A stretch of DNA of 50,177 nucleotides from Pirellulales bacterium. Its GTDB lineage: Bacteria; Planctomycetota; Planctomycetia; Pirellulales; Lacipirellulaceae. The notes beneath the pieces are model-generated. The model saw only the letters and a program-made list of their open reading frames with translations, had not been told where the DNA came from and did no database searches. The position numbers were made by a program, and so were the translations under genes. Below are positions 32,136 to 42,258 of the stretch, piece after piece. The stretch lies in assembly GCA_020847515.1 (NCBI GenBank), contig JADLBW010000271.1, positions 1-50,177 on the forward strand. The letters are read 5' to 3'. How positions within the stretch are numbered: the first letter of the stretch is position 1; each line of letters starts with the position of its first letter.

Positions 32136-34766
32136 ATGAGTCACGGTTTACACCGGGCCCACGGTATGTCCTACGGCAGCCGGATTCAACTGCTCCTCTG
32201 CGCAGTTTCAGCGGCAGGGCTATTGGCATGCGGCTCATGGGCGCCGCTTGCCATGGCTCAATCGCAGACCGACCGGCCCAATATCGTCTTCATCCTGGCC
32301 GACGATCTGGGCATCGGCGATACGGGGATTACGGGCCAAAACGCTCGCGCCGCGCTAGGCCTCCCTTCGTTCGCCACGCCCAACATCGATTCGATCGCGC
32401 AGGCGGGCGTCCGATTCGACAACATGTACGCGGGCGCCCCCTCCTGCTCGCCTTCGCGGGCGTCGCTGCTCACCGGCTTCCACCAGGGCCACACGATCTT
32501 TGACCGCGCCAGCGTGTTTGGCGACATTCGCGGGGGCGACCAGGACAGAACCTGGGGTCAAATGCTCCAAGACGCCGGCTACGCCACCGGGCTATTCGGG
32601 AAGTGGCACCTCGGCGGCATTCATGGAAACGCGACGTCGGTACCCGAAGCCTTGCCGACGCGTAAGGGATTCGAGACCGTGTACGCGGCTAACTATACTT
32701 ATCGCACCACGTTCCAGTGGGTCAGCGACGGCTCGGGCGGCATGGTTCAGGCGCCGACGCCGCCCGATCCCACCTGGCCTGGCCCCGGTCCGCCGCGGGT
32801 CTTTGGCGATACGCTCGTCGCCAATCAAGCGGCCCAATTCATACGCGATAACGCCGCTGGCGCACAACCGTTTGCCGCCTATTTCGCCCCGGCAGTTCCC
32901 CACACCCAGTACGCCGAAGTGCCGCAGGACCATCCCTATGTCAACATGCCTTGGCCTAAGGGCTCGCGCGACTATGCAGGAATGATCTATTACCTCGATT
33001 CCTATGTCGGACAGATTCTCAACGTCATCGACGATCCCAACGGCGATGGCGATAACCGTGACAGCGTTGCGGACAATACGATCGTTATCTTTGCCAGCGA
33101 CAACGGCCCGGCCCTTAACGACGCCTCCACTGGATACAAAATAGAGTTCTTCAACAGCAATTCGAGTTACCAGGGGGCGAAGTTCATCACGCTTGAGGGC
33201 GGCGTGCGAACTCCTTTTTTTGTCCGTTGGCCGTCGAAAATTGGCCCCAATTCGGTCAACGAGTCGTTTGTAGGCTCTTTTGCCGACATCATGCCGACCT
33301 TCGCCGAACTTGTCGGTCAGGCTAATCCCTTGGGCATCGACGGTCGGTCGATGTTGCCGGAACTGACTGGCGAGGGGGTCAGCGATCGCCGTAAGATCAT
33401 GGCGTGGACGCAAGAGCGCGAAATCGGTCCCGACAACCCCGGCGCCTGGAGCGTTCGAATCGGCGATTGGAAGTTCACCAAACGCCGGCCCACGTCCTTG
33501 TTTCTCGCGACCACGTATCGTCTTTACAACATCGCTCAAGATCCCGGCGAACTTCGCAACCTCGCCGCCAGCCGGCCCGATTTAGTGGCGGCCATGGAGG
33601 AAATTGGTCACCTCGAGGGCTTTGATCGCGAGCCGATAGGACCTGTGCCAAACAACCCAGGGCTTCTGCAGACTGAGAATACCTACTTCACTCAATATAA
33701 GACCTGGGCGCCTACGGGCGAGTCTGCTGATTTCTTCGCCGCCGCCAATTGGTCGGGGGGCACACAGTTCAACGAACCCGGCAGCCCTGAGGCAATCGAC
33801 TGGAATACCGGCCCGGCGGACAATTGGCTGGCTACGCTCAGAAACAACCGACCGACCCCCCAGCAGGTGATCCTGAACGCTAACGCTCAATTGCTGGCGA
33901 TCGACGTCCGCGGCGGCGTCAGCCAAATGACGCTCCAGGTCGCCCCCGGCGTCGAGCTGAGCGGTCGTAACGGCATTCGCATCAGCGCCGGCGGAACGAT
34001 CGAGCTGCTGGACGGCGGGCTGAACACCATTCGCGACGTCGAGATCCTGCCCGGCGGACAACTCGCCGGCACGGGGCTCATTAGTGGCCAACAGCACCTC
34101 GTCGCCGGTATTTCCGAATTTGCCGAACTTGGCCTGTTCGAGCCGCAATTAGTCAATAAAGGGCTGCTCGTCGTCGGCGACGCCGCCCCTTCCGGCGGAA
34201 ACGCCGGCATGCTCCTGATCAACGGCGACTTCACGCAATCCGCTTCAGGCCTGCTGCGCATGGACCTCTTTTCCCTAGGCGGCGCTGCCGGCTTCGACTA
34301 CGACTTTCTCGATGTTGGCGGCCAGGCCGTGCTGGGGGGCGTGTTGGAAATCTTTGCCGATCCAGCGCTCACCGTAGCGCTGGGCGACAGCTTTCCGCTG
34401 CTGACCTCCGCTAAAGGGCTGACGGGGGCCTTTAGCGAGATTCGCGCTCCGCCGCTTGGCGGCGGCCTCGGCTGGGCGGTCGAGTACTCCAGCCAGGCGG
34501 CGCTGCTGAAAGTCGTCAGCCAATCCTCCAGCGGCCCGCTGAGCGAGATCGAACGCTGGAAGGCGTCGATGGGCATTAACGCCGGCGGCGATTGGGACGC
34601 CGATGGCGACACTGACGGCTTCGACTTCCTGGTCTGGCAGCGTCAAAGCGCACCAGCCGGCGCCGTTACGCCAACGCCAGAACCGGCCAGCGCATTGTTG
34701 GCGTGCGTCGCCGCGATTTTGGGCGCCAACAATACCCGACTACGCGCCCCGCGCCGACGCGCCTAA
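32136..34766 (+). CDS. Secreted sulfatase with beta-rich tail, dockerin-like repeat and PEP-CTERM
   Basis: An 876-residue type I sulfatase expected to be exported and sorted by an exosortase. A signal peptide covers about 1-42. NIVFILADDLG starts the catalytic domain with metal ligands D56-D57; the formylglycine site is C104 in C-S-P-S-R, so a formylglycine-generating enzyme must act on it. FGKWHLGG is the active-site lysine/histidine motif and FASDNGPAL a metal ligand motif. From about 540 the tail is beta-rich, then comes an EF-hand-like DWDADGDTDGFDFLVWQRQ, and the end is PTPEPASALL, a hydrophobic helix and RAPRRRA, the PEP-CTERM signature. Substrate is not predictable. It lies just before the polysaccharide gene cluster. 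Confidence 0.88.
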   Translation: MSHGLHRAHGMSYGSRIQLLLCAVSAAGLLACGSWAPLAMAQSQTDRPNIVFILADDLGIGDTGITGQNARAALGLPSFATPNIDSIAQAGVRFDNMYAGAPSCSPSRASLLTGFHQGHTIFDRASVFGDIRGGDQDRTWGQMLQDAGYATGLFGKWHLGGIHGNATSVPEALPTRKGFETVYAANYTYRTTFQWVSDGSGGMVQAPTPPDPTWPGPGPPRVFGDTLVANQAAQFIRDNAAGAQPFAAYFAPAVPHTQYAEVPQDHPYVNMPWPKGSRDYAGMIYYLDSYVGQILNVIDDPNGDGDNRDSVADNTIVIFASDNGPALNDASTGYKIEFFNSNSSYQGAKFITLEGGVRTPFFVRWPSKIGPNSVNESFVGSFADIMPTFAELVGQANPLGIDGRSMLPELTGEGVSDRRKIMAWTQEREIGPDNPGAWSVRIGDWKFTKRRPTSLFLATTYRLYNIAQDPGELRNLAASRPDLVAAMEEIGHLEGFDREPIGPVPNNPGLLQTENTYFTQYKTWAPTGESADFFAAANWSGGTQFNEPGSPEAIDWNTGPADNWLATLRNNRPTPQQVILNANAQLLAIDVRGGVSQMTLQVAPGVELSGRNGIRISAGGTIELLDGGLNTIRDVEILPGGQLAGTGLISGQQHLVAGISEFAELGLFEPQLVNKGLLVVGDAAPSGGNAGMLLINGDFTQSASGLLRMDLFSLGGAAGFDYDFLDVGGQAVLGGVLEIFADPALTVALGDSFPLLTSAKGLTGAFSEIRAPPLGGGLGWAVEYSSQAALLKVVSQSSSGPLSEIERWKASMGINAGGDWDADGDTDGFDFLVWQRQSAPAGAVTPTPEPASALLACVAAILGANNTRLRAPRRRA

Positions 34767-35119
34767 ATCAGCCGCCGTCATTGCTGGGCAGGGGCTTGCA
34801 ACACGGCCGCCCCATCTCTGCCCGTCGCGGCTCGGACAGGCGTTGCGTAACAACGTCATCGCGCTGCAATTTGTCAACGGGCTGCCGACAGAATTCTGCC
34901 GTCCGCTAGCCCGTCAGCCAAGTTGTCCTGGCCCCCGAGACGCACCTGCGGAAAAGGCCGCAAAACAGGCAGGCTCCGCCGTACCCAGCTAGCGTTGGCA
35001 ACCTAAAGCGACCGGCCAGGCAGCGGCTTGCAGGCCCTCCGGCGTGCCGGCCCCAGGTCGGAGTCTTTCCGCCGCCGCGTGCTGGACACGCCTGCCGCCC
35101 CAGCGAATTGTGCTGTTGT
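34767..35119. other. 353-bp gap before the EPS promoter
   Basis: No gene or RNA is recognisable. Open frames here read as composition artefacts. Confidence 0.45.
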
Positions 35120-35148
35120 TTGACACGTTTTCGCCGCCGGAATAGGAT
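35120..35148 (+). promoter_or_regulatory. Promoter of the polysaccharide cluster
   Basis: A perfect -35 TTGACA at 35120-35125, a 17-nt spacer and TAGGAT at 35143-35148 form a convincing housekeeping promoter. The predicted start is near 35155, about 290 nt before the first gene of the cluster. Confidence 0.65.
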
Positions 35149-35154
35149 GACCGG

Positions 35155-35445
35155 TGGCAAAGCGGCCGCTTGATAACTTGAGTGTTGCTGCCCGCAAATC
35201 TATGGCAAACGGCCCAGCGGCGAGACGTTACTCTCGCGGGGAATTCCCCTCGATATGCCACGGCACGCTTGTTGCCCCTTCTCCACAGCGAGGGATTGCT
35301 CAAGCCGCATGTTCGGTGACACGGCAACTTGGAACGCCCGGCGCCCCTGGGATTCATTGAGGCGCGATTCGACAGCGACGCTTCGCAAACCATTCCTTCA
35401 GCCTTGTAATTTGCACCATTGAACGAGCATCCTGCGGGAGCTTTG
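35155..35445 (+). promoter_or_regulatory. Long 5' leader of the polysaccharide cluster
   Basis: About 290 nt separate the predicted transcription start from the ATG at 35446, which has GGGAG 5 nt upstream. The leader has several GC-rich segments able to pair, but I could not match it to a known riboswitch; a cyclic-di-GMP-type motif was looked for and not found. Function as a regulatory leader is inference from length and position. Confidence 0.35.
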
Positions 35446-37092
35446 ATGACCAACCAAGAATCGATCGCCTCCCCTGCTGCTGGCGCCGTGCTCGAACTTG
35501 CTTCGCACCCGGCACAGCCCAGCGGCGAGTTCGCCGCAGTCGCCGCCGCTGCCACAACAGCGGCCCCCGAACGCATCGAGCTCCGCGGCACGCGGCGTAG
35601 CTACAAAAGCATGCCGCGAAACGTGGAAAGCATCCGAGGTAAAGTGCGCCTTCCGCGGCCCCGCAAGGACGGCGCCGGCACGTACCTGCGTCAGTGGATT
35701 CTCACGGCCGTTCCTTTGCTGCTGACCGACGTCGCAGTCCTCGGCCTGGCGGCTGCCGTCTGTCATCTGGCCGGCCTTCGCTGGCTGAATCCCAACGACC
35801 CCTCCTCGACGGTAACCGTTTGGTTTTCGTCGATCGCCCTGACGTACGTCCTTATCAACTCGACGCTGAAGCTCTACCCCGGGGTCCGTTTAGGCCTCGT
35901 GGAAGAAATCCATCGGCTGACGATGTCGCTGGCGGTCGTCGCCATCGTTACGCTGGCGCGCCATCGTCCCAGCAGTGAATGGTTCTACCATCGGTTCCTG
36001 TTTCTGGCGGTCGCATTCGCCATGTGCGTCTTTCTGGCGCCCATCTGCCGCAGCATGATCCGCAAGCGATTGGGCCGCACCTCCTGGTGGGGCTTCCCGA
36101 CGCTCGTCTGCGGCGACGACACGGCCGCCTTTAGCGTCGATCGCTGGTTAAGCGACAACCGCCGTCTGGGGCTCAAGCCCCTCGGGGTCATCGCTAATCC
36201 CACCGTGCTGGAACTCGACCGCGATTCGCGATTCATCGGTTCGTGGCCCGAAGCCAGACGCCTGGCCGAAGAGAAGCACGCCTTCTGGGCCATCATCGTC
36301 GAGCCAGAGCAGACCGACCAGCTCCAACTCGGCATGACTGCCGAAGTCGAGCAGTATCTCGGCAACGTGCCCCACATCTTCGTCGTATCGAAGATGACCG
36401 GCGTCCCCGATCACTGGAACCGCCATCAAATGGACGAAGGACTGGCGGGATTCCTGATCGAGCAGCACCTGCAATTGCCGATCCCGCAACTTGTCAAGCG
36501 CGGCATGGACGTCGTCATCGCCGTCGTGGCCGGCATCCTGCTGCTGCCAGTCTTCGCCGCGCTGGCGGTCGCCACCAAGTTCAATTCCCGCGGCAAGGTA
36601 TTCTACGGCCACACCCGCATCGGTCGCGGCAATACCCGTTTTACGGCGTGGAAGTTCCGCACGATGTCGCCCGACGCCGATCGCCTGTTGAACGACTACC
36701 TCGACAAGCATCCCGAGTTGCGCCAGGAGTGGGATCGCGATCACAAACTGAAGAACGACCCGCGCGTCACGTCATTAGGCAAATGGATGCGAAAATACAG
36801 CATCGACGAACTCCCCCAAGTGTGGAACGTCCTCCGCGGGGAAATGAGCATCGTCGGCCCGCGGCCTATCGTGGAAGCCGAGGTCGTCAAATATGGCGAG
36901 CATTTCGAGACCTTCAGTTCCGTCCTCCCGGGCATGACCGGCCTGTGGCAAGTCTGCGGTCGCAACGACACGACGTACGAGGAGCGCGTCCAGCTCGATA
37001 TGTACTACGTGCATCATTGGTCTCCATGGCTCGACCTGTATCTATTGGCCAGAACGATAAAGACCGTCCTCTTCACCCGCGGGGCGTACTAA
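35446..37092 (+). CDS. WbaP-like polyprenyl-phosphate sugar-1-phosphate transferase
   Basis: A 548-residue membrane enzyme that starts a lipid-linked repeat unit by moving sugar-1-phosphate from a nucleotide sugar to undecaprenyl phosphate. The N-terminal half has about four hydrophobic segments ([17 protein letters not shown] through [17 protein letters not shown]) and a CoA-binding-like cytoplasmic region. The C-terminal catalytic domain begins [20 protein letters not shown] and carries [26 protein letters not shown] and [11 protein letters not shown], the family signature. This full-length form matches WbaP (galactose-1-phosphate type) more than the short PglC type. ATG 35446 is chosen for its GGGAG site. 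It heads the polysaccharide cluster. Confidence 0.93.
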   Translation: MTNQESIASPAAGAVLELASHPAQPSGEFAAVAAAATTAAPERIELRGTRRSYKSMPRNVESIRGKVRLPRPRKDGAGTYLRQWILTAVPLLLTDVAVLGLAAAVCHLAGLRWLNPNDPSSTVTVWFSSIALTYVLINSTLKLYPGVRLGLVEEIHRLTMSLAVVAIVTLARHRPSSEWFYHRFLFLAVAFAMCVFLAPICRSMIRKRLGRTSWWGFPTLVCGDDTAAFSVDRWLSDNRRLGLKPLGVIANPTVLELDRDSRFIGSWPEARRLAEEKHAFWAIIVEPEQTDQLQLGMTAEVEQYLGNVPHIFVVSKMTGVPDHWNRHQMDEGLAGFLIEQHLQLPIPQLVKRGMDVVIAVVAGILLLPVFAALAVATKFNSRGKVFYGHTRIGRGNTRFTAWKFRTMSPDADRLLNDYLDKHPELRQEWDRDHKLKNDPRVTSLGKWMRKYSIDELPQVWNVLRGEMSIVGPRPIVEAEVVKYGEHFETFSSVLPGMTGLWQVCGRNDTTYEERVQLDMYYVHHWSPWLDLYLLARTIKTVLFTRGAY

Positions 37093-37255
37093 CAGGCGGA
37101 GGGTGCGCTCAGCCGGCCCGCTGGTACGCGCACCGGCGTTACCGCGACCGTCGTCGGCAACTTCGCTGCGGGCGAGCGAAATGCCCGCAGGCCTCGCAGA
37201 GCTATCCCGACCGGCGCGTTTCGTCGCTTGCTCAACAACGCCTTCTCAAGCCGCC

Positions 37256-38035
37256 ATGCCACGTGATTTGCCGCGCTCGGTGTACCCGGAGATCGCCTTC
37301 GGCGGGTTCTCGCGCGTTGACGGGACGGTGCAGTTTTACGCCCGCATTCAGGCCCTCCTTCCGGAGTCGGGCGTCGTGCTCGACGTCGGCTGCGGCCGCG
37401 GCCGCGCGAGCGAAGATCCGTGCGAATATCGCCGCCGCCTGTGCGACCTGCGGGCTCCCGGCCGCCGCGTCATCGGCATCGACGTCGATTCCCGAGGCGT
37501 AGAGAACCCGCTGGTGGACGACTTTCGCAAGATCGACGACGTCGATCATTGGCCCGTCGCAGACGCCTCCGTCGACGTGGCCGTCGCCAATTCCGTAGTT
37601 GAGCACGTGGCGCGTCCCAAGCAGTTTTTCGCCGAGGCCTGGCGGGTGCTCAAGCCAGGGGGCCTGCTGTGCTTTCGCACCTATAATAAGTGGGGCTACG
37701 TCGGCGTCTGCGCCCGCCTGACGCCCAATCGATATCACTCGAAGGTCACCTCGTTCGCGCAAACCGACCGCGAGGAGCACGACGTCTTCCCCACTGTTTA
37801 TCGCTGCAATACGCCCCGGGCCGTACGCCGAGCGCTAGTCGCGCAAGGGTTCGAAAGCTGCGTCTACACGCTCGAGGCAGAGCCCTCCTATCTGAGCTTT
37901 TCGTCTGTGCTGTATCGCTTAGGCTCCCGCCTACATCGCATGATTCCCCCCGGGCTGCGCTGGACGATCCTGGCCTTCGCCCGAAAGCCCGCCGCCGCCC
38001 AATCCGCCCAGCGCGCCTCTAGCGCCGCCGGATGA
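37256..38035 (+). CDS. SAM-dependent methyltransferase
   Basis: A 259-residue class I methyltransferase. Motif I is VVLDVGCGRGRA, followed by the acidic VIGIDVDSRGV, DASVDVAVANSVVEHV and a post-motif WRVLKPGGLLCFRTYN typical of UbiE/Methyltransf_11 proteins. In this context it may methylate a sugar or lipid-linked saccharide, which is inference. The frame is open from 37103, but ATG 37256 starts a sensible protein and the preceding residues look non-coding. The flippase follows after 54 nt. Confidence 0.85.
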   Translation: MPRDLPRSVYPEIAFGGFSRVDGTVQFYARIQALLPESGVVLDVGCGRGRASEDPCEYRRRLCDLRAPGRRVIGIDVDSRGVENPLVDDFRKIDDVDHWPVADASVDVAVANSVVEHVARPKQFFAEAWRVLKPGGLLCFRTYNKWGYVGVCARLTPNRYHSKVTSFAQTDREEHDVFPTVYRCNTPRAVRRALVAQGFESCVYTLEAEPSYLSFSSVLYRLGSRLHRMIPPGLRWTILAFARKPAAAQSAQRASSAAG

Positions 38036-38089
38036 ATTGACTTGCTGCGCGATCGTCACAGCCGCCGCGAACCTCGCCACAACCGCAGC

Positions 38090-39550
38090 ATGGCTACGAC
38101 CTGCGACGATCCTCAGCTCCAGCAAGCCTCGCCCCCTGCCGGCGCCATGCCGGCGCCCAGCCTATCGCGCCGCATCCTCAGCGGCAGCGCCTGGTCGATC
38201 GCCGGTCGCATCGGATCCATGGGAAGCCTGTTCGTCCTGAACGCGCTACTGGCGCGGACCTTGGATAAGCCCGAGTACGCCGCCTTTCTCGCGGCCAGCT
38301 CCCTGGTTCCGTTCCTTGCCATGCTGGCTACGCTGGGCGTTCCCTACACGCTGGTCCGCGCACTCCGCGCCGACCTGAGGGACTCCAGCCGGCGGTTCCA
38401 CGTCTTTTGGGGCGCCCTCAAGCTGACGCTCGTCGGCGGCGTCGTCACTGCGGTTTGTCTCGTCGCGAGCCGCGGTCTGTTCCCTGCCGCTGAAAAGTGG
38501 AGCCTGCTCCGCGACTGGACGTGGTTGGTCGCCGCTTGGGCGGCGCAGTCGGCCATGTGCGTCGTGTGCGCCAATTTCCTTCAGGGAGTCGACGACTTTA
38601 AGATGGCCGCCCTCATCGGCGCCCGTAGCGGCGGCCTGGCCCCCAACCTGCTGACGCTCGCCATCGTCGCGGCCGCCGCCGCTGCCGGGGCGCTCACGCT
38701 CCCGCTGCTGATGACTTCCCAAGTGGCCAGCTTTGCCGTAACCATGGTTCTGGCGGCTGCAGTCATCGCGCTGGCCTGTCGGCCGATGGATGCCGCCCCG
38801 GCGCCAGGCGGCCAGCGCCGGTCGCCCCCGGCGTCTCCCGACTTCAGCGCCCGCTGGTACTTTCGCGAGAGCTGGCCGAACCTGATCAATCAGCTCATCG
38901 GCGTAGCCCTGGTGGAGATGGACCTCTTTTGGGTGGCGTGTCTTGCTCCGGAAAACGTCGTCGCCGAGTATGGCGTGGTCCGCAACCTGCGGCTACTTGT
39001 CACCGCGCCTCTGTTGATCGGCTCGGTCTCGCTGGCCCCGTTCGTCGCCGAGCTCCACAGCCAAGGCGACATGGCGCGGCTCGAGCGGATGCTGCGCGGA
39101 ACCGCAACGCTGTTCGCCCTGCCGTCGCTCGCCGCGCTGGCCGTACTGCTGGCCGCGCCGCAAGCGGTCATTGCCGTCACGTTCGGACCGGCCTTCACCC
39201 ATGCGGCAACCGCGCTGGCGATCATATCGCTGGGATGCATCATATTCGTCATAACTGGCAACAACGGGCTGGCGCTTACGATGACCGGCCGGCACCGCGA
39301 CCTGATGGTCTGCAGCCTGATCAGCCTTGGTTTATACTTGGCCATCAGCCCTCCCTTGGTTGCCCGGTACGGCGTCGACGGCGCCGCCGTGGCGTTTGCC
39401 GCGCAAACCGTTGCGGCTAACGTCCTGGCCACCCTGCGAGTCAAGCAAAAACTGGGCGTGTGGACCGTTCCCTACGGGTCCCGCGCCGCGCTCCGCTCGG
39501 AATGGGATCAGCTTCGCCGACGGCTCAACTCCGATCGTCGCCGGGCCTGA
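38090..39550 (+). CDS. Wzx-like polysaccharide flippase
   Basis: A 486-residue membrane protein with about 12-14 hydrophobic helices, the MATE/Wzx (oligosaccharide flippase) pattern. It opens with SLSRRILSGSAWSIAGRIGS, then VLNALLARTLDKPEYAAFLA, and includes GVPYTLVRAL and a late VARYGVDGAAVAFAAQTVAA. Such proteins move undecaprenyl-linked repeat units to the outer face of the inner membrane. ATG 38090 is favoured over TTG 38042 and ATG 38147. Together with the WbaP-like and Wzy-like genes it defines a Wzx/Wzy-dependent pathway. Confidence 0.88.
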   Translation: MATTCDDPQLQQASPPAGAMPAPSLSRRILSGSAWSIAGRIGSMGSLFVLNALLARTLDKPEYAAFLAASSLVPFLAMLATLGVPYTLVRALRADLRDSSRRFHVFWGALKLTLVGGVVTAVCLVASRGLFPAAEKWSLLRDWTWLVAAWAAQSAMCVVCANFLQGVDDFKMAALIGARSGGLAPNLLTLAIVAAAAAAGALTLPLLMTSQVASFAVTMVLAAAVIALACRPMDAAPAPGGQRRSPPASPDFSARWYFRESWPNLINQLIGVALVEMDLFWVACLAPENVVAEYGVVRNLRLLVTAPLLIGSVSLAPFVAELHSQGDMARLERMLRGTATLFALPSLAALAVLLAAPQAVIAVTFGPAFTHAATALAIISLGCIIFVITGNNGLALTMTGRHRDLMVCSLISLGLYLAISPPLVARYGVDGAAVAFAAQTVAANVLATLRVKQKLGVWTVPYGSRAALRSEWDQLRRRLNSDRRRA

Positions 39551-39635
39551 ATTTCCCGCCATTGAGGATAATTCCTACCGCCCGCAGCTTTGCCAACGCG
39601 ACCGGCAACGAAACACGGCCCGTCTCAGCAGCCTT

Positions 39636-40481
39636 GTGATCACGTTCCCCCTCCAGCACCGCATTCGCAACTCGCTGCGCAACAGCTTCGTGCGCGACGT
39701 CGTGGTGGCGTATCGTCACCGCGGCGTACAGCCCAATGACGTGATGCTGGCCACTTACCCGAAGTCGGGTACGACGTGGCTCGCCTTTATGCTGGCGCAG
39801 CTTTTGTGGCGCGCCGGGCGAGAGCAGAAATTGCTCGACAACCGCTTCCTTCCAATCATCGGAAAACAGCGTTACGCCCAACGGCGACTCCCCTCGGGCG
39901 GACGGATTATTCGCACGCACGAGCGGTATCGACCGCGCTACGCGAAAAGCATTTACGTCGTCCGCGACGGCCGCGACGTCGCCGTCTCGATGTACTGGCA
40001 CATGCAGCGGGCGACGGGCATGCAGGCCGATTTCAGCGACTACCTCGTTCCCTATCTGCAGGGCCGACTCAGCGGCGCCGGCGCCTGGCACAAGCACGTA
40101 ACCGAGTGGCTGGACTGCCCGGCCTATCGCGAAGGACGCGTGCTGCTGGTGCGGTACGAGTCCATGAAGGAAGACGCCGAGCGTGAACTGCGGCGAACCG
40201 CAGAATTCTTGGGCGTCACGCCCACGAACGAGCAGATCGCCGACGCCCTGGAAGCCGGCAGCATGGAATCGATGAAGCGCCAGGAAAAGGCCTCCGAGGG
40301 CATTGCCCACCTGGAAGCCGGCGAAAAAATACCCGTAGTCCGCAAAGGCATTGTCGGAGATTGGCAGAATTACTTCAGTCCTGCGGACGTTGCGACGTTC
40401 GCCGCCTTCGCTTCCGAAGCGATGTCTCGACTTGGCTATTCCATGAGCGGCGTCCCGGCAACGTCGCCTATCCATCGATAA
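39636..40481 (+). CDS. PAPS-dependent sulfotransferase
   Basis: A 281-residue sulfotransferase of the cytosolic Sulfotransfer_1 type, which moves sulfate from PAPS to a hydroxyl group. The 5'-phosphosulfate loop is TYPKSGTTWL, the 3'-phosphate site is VVRDGRDVAVSMY, and the C-terminal RKGIVGDWQNYF matches the RKG-x2-GDWKN-x-F motif of the family. GTG 39636 is preferred because the frame upstream overlaps the flippase gene. It has no signal peptide, so it would act in the cytoplasm on lipid-linked repeat units before export. A second sulfotransferase is at 46459 in the same cluster. Confidence 0.9.
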   Translation: MITFPLQHRIRNSLRNSFVRDVVVAYRHRGVQPNDVMLATYPKSGTTWLAFMLAQLLWRAGREQKLLDNRFLPIIGKQRYAQRRLPSGGRIIRTHERYRPRYAKSIYVVRDGRDVAVSMYWHMQRATGMQADFSDYLVPYLQGRLSGAGAWHKHVTEWLDCPAYREGRVLLVRYESMKEDAERELRRTAEFLGVTPTNEQIADALEAGSMESMKRQEKASEGIAHLEAGEKIPVVRKGIVGDWQNYFSPADVATFAAFASEAMSRLGYSMSGVPATSPIHR

Positions 40482-40499
40482 CGCTAGTAGGTGCGCTTA

Positions 40500-41915
40500 G
40501 TGTTCGCGGCAACAGTTTCACCATCGGCGGCCAATTTCCTCAACGTCAGCGGCTGGGCGTTGATCATCGCGCTGAGCCTGTTGCTGATCATTCCCTATTG
40601 GCGCGGCAAGGCCGACCTGATGACGGCCTGGAACTTCGTGCTCGTCGGCTGCATTATCTTCATGGGCGTCGCCTGTCTCGAGGCGGCCGATCCGCCCGAA
40701 CTGGTGTTTGAAAGGTACACATCGTTCGACTTTCCCGACAGCTACTACCGAGCCATGGTAGCGCGGAGCATCGTGTTCCTGGCCTGCATCTTCTTCTTTT
40801 ACTACGTGGCGCCCCTGGGACGCGGATTTGCCGCCAAGCGGTTTGTCAAAATGCCTCCCTGGTCGGGGGTGGTCTTCAGCTACGTGATCGTCCTTTGTGC
40901 GGCCACCGCCATGCTGTCGCTCGCCTTGCAGGTCGTGAATATCGGGTTCGTCAAAGAGGCGTTCGCGAATCTCGGGCACAAAGGGGCTACCTTCGCCGTC
41001 GCCATCTCCTTCTATGCGTGGTACCGCAATCGCTCCTCGCCGTTCACGTTAGTGCTATTTACCGTCGTGCTTGCGGCAGCGGCCCTGTACGCCATGCGGG
41101 TCTCCCATGGACGTCGACTGTTGCTCTGCATCGCCTTCGCGCCGATCGCGGTCATGTACTGGACGACGTGGCGATTTCGCCGACCGACGCGAGTTCTATT
41201 GATCGGCGGCGCCGCCGTCGCCGCGGTCATCACCGTAGGGCTATGGTATCAGGAATTCCGGTTTTTCGACCGCGGCAAGCACGCTCAGGAGCGGAACTTC
41301 GCCAATACGATCGCCGCCGCCAAGCAGGTTACTCTGCAAGGCATGATCGAACAGCTCGAGTCGTGGAAGCCGCGCCTTGCTCAAGGCACGATGCGCTATG
41401 CCGCCATGACAAAACGACTCGTCGATTCCGGCGCCATGGAAGTGCATCCGTTCAACACCATTCAATTCATCCTGAGCTATCCGATTCCGAGGCGCTATTG
41501 GCCCCAGAAGCCCGAATCGCTCGGCGTCACCATCGTCCGCGACACGCTTAAGTTCCCGCAGAAGACGAACTGGGGCCTGGGCGTAGCGGGCCAGGCTTAC
41601 TACGAGGGCGACTGGATTGCACTGGTTATCTATGCCGCGATGCTCGTCATTATCATCCGCATGCTTGACGAGCCGTTGAAGCGAGAGCCGAACAATCCAT
41701 TCTTCATCGCGGCCAACGCTTCCGCTTCGTTATTTATCGTCACTTGGATCCGCGGCGACTTGGGCGTCCATACCAACGAAATCTTAGAGTGCATTCTCTT
41801 CCTATGGCTCCTCAAGACGACTTGCGCTCTGGTGACCGGAACCAAAGAGAAGGCCTATGCACTGGACTTCGGCAGCGCCTGGGCCGCCGCACGCCGCCGA
41901 CTCGCAGCGCATTAA
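40500..41915 (+). CDS. Wzy-like O-antigen/EPS polymerase
   Basis: A 471-residue multi-spanning membrane protein with at least ten hydrophobic helices and a large hydrophilic loop around residues 250-380 (SWKPRLAQGTMRYAAMTKRL, YPIPRRYWPQKPE), the arrangement of Wzy-type polymerases and O-antigen ligases. Sequence signatures of this class are weak, so the assignment rests on topology and place in the cluster between flippase, sulfotransferase and glycosyltransferase genes. GTG 40500 is chosen because AGTAGG lies 8 nt upstream; GTG 40491 is also in frame. Confidence 0.75.
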   Translation: MFAATVSPSAANFLNVSGWALIIALSLLLIIPYWRGKADLMTAWNFVLVGCIIFMGVACLEAADPPELVFERYTSFDFPDSYYRAMVARSIVFLACIFFFYYVAPLGRGFAAKRFVKMPPWSGVVFSYVIVLCAATAMLSLALQVVNIGFVKEAFANLGHKGATFAVAISFYAWYRNRSSPFTLVLFTVVLAAAALYAMRVSHGRRLLLCIAFAPIAVMYWTTWRFRRPTRVLLIGGAAVAAVITVGLWYQEFRFFDRGKHAQERNFANTIAAAKQVTLQGMIEQLESWKPRLAQGTMRYAAMTKRLVDSGAMEVHPFNTIQFILSYPIPRRYWPQKPESLGVTIVRDTLKFPQKTNWGLGVAGQAYYEGDWIALVIYAAMLVIIIRMLDEPLKREPNNPFFIAANASASLFIVTWIRGDLGVHTNEILECILFLWLLKTTCALVTGTKEKAYALDFGSAWAAARRRLAAH

Positions 41916-42258
41916 CGCGACGTCCGCGCTGTGCACAAGCCGATTGATATTACGAAAGCGTAAACTCAGGGCGCCCCTACCCCGTCCGTCCCTCGCGCCG
42001 CGCAGAGATCAACTAGCGACCCCACTGGTTCTCACGCCTGTCCAACGGCATCGTCGGCCAGTCTTCCGGCGACTCCATCAACAATCGCCCGTCGCCTGCT
42101 GCGCAGGGCCGCAGACGTGGCGCGCATGCCGCCGTTGGAGGCCCTATCCAGACCTGCTCCGCAGCGCACGTTGCTTGCCGGCCTATGGACGCACAACTAG
42201 ACTGAATGGATTCGCCCTCCAAAATCGGGTCGATCTTTCGCATCTCCGACGAGCTTCT
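41916..42258. other. Spacer before the second sulfatase
   Basis: The frame upstream of the sulfatase is open through this region but reads as arginine/proline-rich noise and has no signal peptide. No clear promoter or ribosome-binding site is seen. Confidence 0.5.

Noticed and set aside
35155-35445. Cyclic-di-GMP riboswitch in the EPS leader
   Set aside because: GCAAAGC and GGCAAAC strings occur, but not in the order and pairing of the known GEMM motif.
39327-39635. N-terminal extension of the first sulfotransferase
   Set aside because: Most of it overlaps the flippase gene in another frame and shows no sulfotransferase sequence.
41857-42258. N-terminal extension of the second sulfatase
   Set aside because: The extension overlaps the polymerase gene and would place the signal peptide in the middle of the protein.
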